22,151 nt of DNA from DATAXI01 sp036266845 (GTDB lineage: Bacteria; Verrucomicrobiota; Verrucomicrobiia; Chthoniobacterales; Chthoniobacteraceae). Location of the stretch: assembly GCA_036266845.1 (NCBI GenBank), contig DATAXI010000127.1, forward strand, positions 1 to 22,151. The letters are read 5' to 3'. The notes beneath the pieces are model-generated. The model searched no databases. It saw nothing but the letters and a program-made list of their open reading frames with translations, and was not told where the DNA came from. Position 1 is the first letter of the stretch. Every line of letters begins with the position of its first letter. Below are positions 21,016 to 22,151 of this stretch, one piece after another. The position numbers and the translations under genes were made by a program.

Positions 21016-22151
21016 TTATTTCTTCTTCGTTTTCGCCCCGAGGGCTTTCTCGATCTTGCCAAGCGGCAGGCAATTTACGACATCCTCGCGCGTCAGCCAC
21101 CCCTTGCGCGCCGCCGCCACGCCAAACCAGAGCTGCTGCAAGCCCGCGATCTTGTGCGCATCCGGATTGATCACGCAGCGCACCCCCTTTTCCTTTGCCA
21201 GCGGCCACCAGCGCCAATCCATGTCCAGCCGGGCCGGGTTCGCGTTCAGTTCAATCCACGTGCCCGTGGCCGCCGCCGCCTCGATGACGGCGGGCACATC
21301 CACCGCATAACCCTCGCGGCTCAGCAGCAGCCGCCCGGTGAGATGGCCCAGCATGGTGATGTGGGGGTTCGAGATTGCCCGGATGATGCGGGCCGTCATT
21401 TCCGCCTCCGGCAGGTTGAAGACGTTGTGGACCGAGGCCACCGCGTAATCGAGCTGGCCCAGCACCTCGTCCGGAAAGTCGAGCGTGCCATCCTTCAGGA
21501 CATCGCACTCCGTGCCGGCAAAAAGGCGGAACTCCCGGAATGCCGTGTTCAGCCGCCGGATTTCCGCCACCTGCTCCAGCAGCCGGTTTGCATCCAGCCC
21601 ATGCGCCTGGAAAGAACTCTTCGAGTGATCCGCGATGCCCAGGTACTCCAGCCCCAGGTCTTGCGCCGCCGCGGCCATCTCCTCCAGGGAATTGTGGCCG
21701 TCGCTCGCCGTGGTGTGGTTGTGAAAAGTCCCGCGCAGGTTCTCCATCGTCACCAGCGCCGGCAGCTCCTGCTTCGCCGCCGCCTCGATCTCTCCCCGGT
21801 CCTCACGCAGCTCCGGCTCCACATATTGCAGCCCCAGCGCCGCGTATAGATCGGCTTCCTCATGGATTTCCGGTACCGGCCCGGCGGCTGTCCTGCCCTC
21901 CGCCGGTCCCAGGCGGTACTCGTTGAGCGTCCAGCCGCGCGCCAGCGCCATGCCGCGGATTTTCACGTTGTGCTCCTTGCTGCCGGTAAAGTAGGCGAGC
22001 GCAAACGGGTATTGCTCGTTCGTCACCACGCGCAGGTCCGCCTGGATGCCGTCGTTCAGCCGCACACTGGTCTTCGTAGGCCCGCGCGCGATCACCTCCT
22101 CCACCGCCTCGTGCGTGGCAAACAGCTCCGTGATCGCCTCCGGGTCCCGCG
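21016..22151 (-). CDS. polX: DNA polymerase/3'-5' exonuclease PolX, C-terminal part
   Basis: The frame is open to the right edge, so the first residues of the protein are outside the window. The visible 378 codons begin in the polymerase X palm/thumb region (EEVIARGPTKTSVRLNDGIQADLRVV, then FALAYFTGSKEHNVKIRGMALARGWTLNEYRL). A PHP domain follows, with metal-site motifs HNHTTASDG, IADHSKS, AGTECDVL, ASVHN, ISNPHITMLGHLTGR, ELNANPARLDMDW and INPDAHK. Bacterial PolX fills gaps in base-excision repair, and its PHP domain supplies nuclease activity. The protein ends in a Lys-rich tail (GAKTKKK). It is the first visible gene of the minus-strand run that continues to the dipeptidase. Confidence 0.94.
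   Translation of the reverse strand, partial: RDPEAITELFATHEAVEEVIARGPTKTSVRLNDGIQADLRVVTNEQYPFALAYFTGSKEHNVKIRGMALARGWTLNEYRLGPAEGRTAAGPVPEIHEEADLYAALGLQYVEPELREDRGEIEAAAKQELPALVTMENLRGTFHNHTTASDGHNSLEEMAAAAQDLGLEYLGIADHSKSSFQAHGLDANRLLEQVAEIRRLNTAFREFRLFAGTECDVLKDGTLDFPDEVLGQLDYAVASVHNVFNLPEAEMTARIIRAISNPHITMLGHLTGRLLLSREGYAVDVPAVIEAAAATGTWIELNANPARLDMDWRWWPLAKEKGVRCVINPDAHKIAGLQQLWFGVAAARKGWLTREDVVNCLPLGKIEKALGAKTKKK

Noticed and set aside
20527..21849. Plus-strand frame of 440 codons over polX and the small membrane gene
   Set aside because: Arg/His/Pro-rich shadow; the polX metal-site motifs on the other strand are unambiguous.

Overview
The window is GC-rich, gene-dense bacterial chromosome, and the evidence points to a member of the Verrucomicrobiota. 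A perfect TGTTC-N4-GAACA operator (the LexA site I recall as reported for that phylum) lies in front of an imuA-imuB-dnaE2 mutagenesis cassette. There is also a PEP-CTERM surface protein, frequent TTG starts and weak or absent Shine-Dalgarno sites. The order cannot be fixed from sequence alone; a soil or aquatic relative of Chthoniobacter or Opitutus would fit. I see no rRNA, tRNA, CRISPR array, insertion sequence or phage gene.

Layout. 1-179: tail of an unknown protein. 196-242: a 12-bp inverted repeat. 278-2841: a sensor kinase/OmpR-type regulator pair. 2883-4956: a nucleotide-sugar epimerase followed by an M20 metallopeptidase. 4961-5434 (-): a low-molecular-weight phosphatase-like protein. 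5542-7068: an archaeal/eukaryote-type prolyl-tRNA synthetase. 7071-7511 (-): a small membrane-anchored DUF3887-like protein, divergent from the SOS cassette. 7567-12886: leader ORF, imuA, imuB and dnaE2. 12935-13717 (-): a PEP-CTERM protein preceded by a cobalamin riboswitch on the same strand. 14170-15981: a GH15 glycosidase. 16036-16392: a SpoIIAA-like protein. 16382-17737 (-): an MFS transporter. 17851-18865: a stand-alone ATP synthase epsilon subunit and RluE-like pseudouridine synthase. 18907-19314: a small membrane protein. 19262-22151 (-): a run of D-Ala-D-Ala dipeptidase, phosphoribosyltransferase, small membrane protein and PolX, the last cut by the window edge.

How it works together. 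The clearest system is SOS mutagenesis. One LexA box sits where it could control both imuA-imuB-dnaE2 and the divergent DUF3887-like gene. ImuB has lost its polymerase carboxylates but keeps a beta-clamp motif, as expected for an adaptor that brings in DnaE2. A 20-bp tandem duplication has reshaped the imuB/dnaE2 junction.

The most unusual element is a complete cobalamin riboswitch controlling a predicted exosortase substrate, with no B12 transport or synthesis gene beside it. Hand folding gives a P1 stem, a P5 loop that can kiss a downstream hairpin, two mutually exclusive partners for one platform strand, and a hairpin that hides the ribosome-binding site. This suggests a B12-repressed cell-surface protein, possibly involved in cobalamin capture. 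All structures were worked out by eye and need computation.
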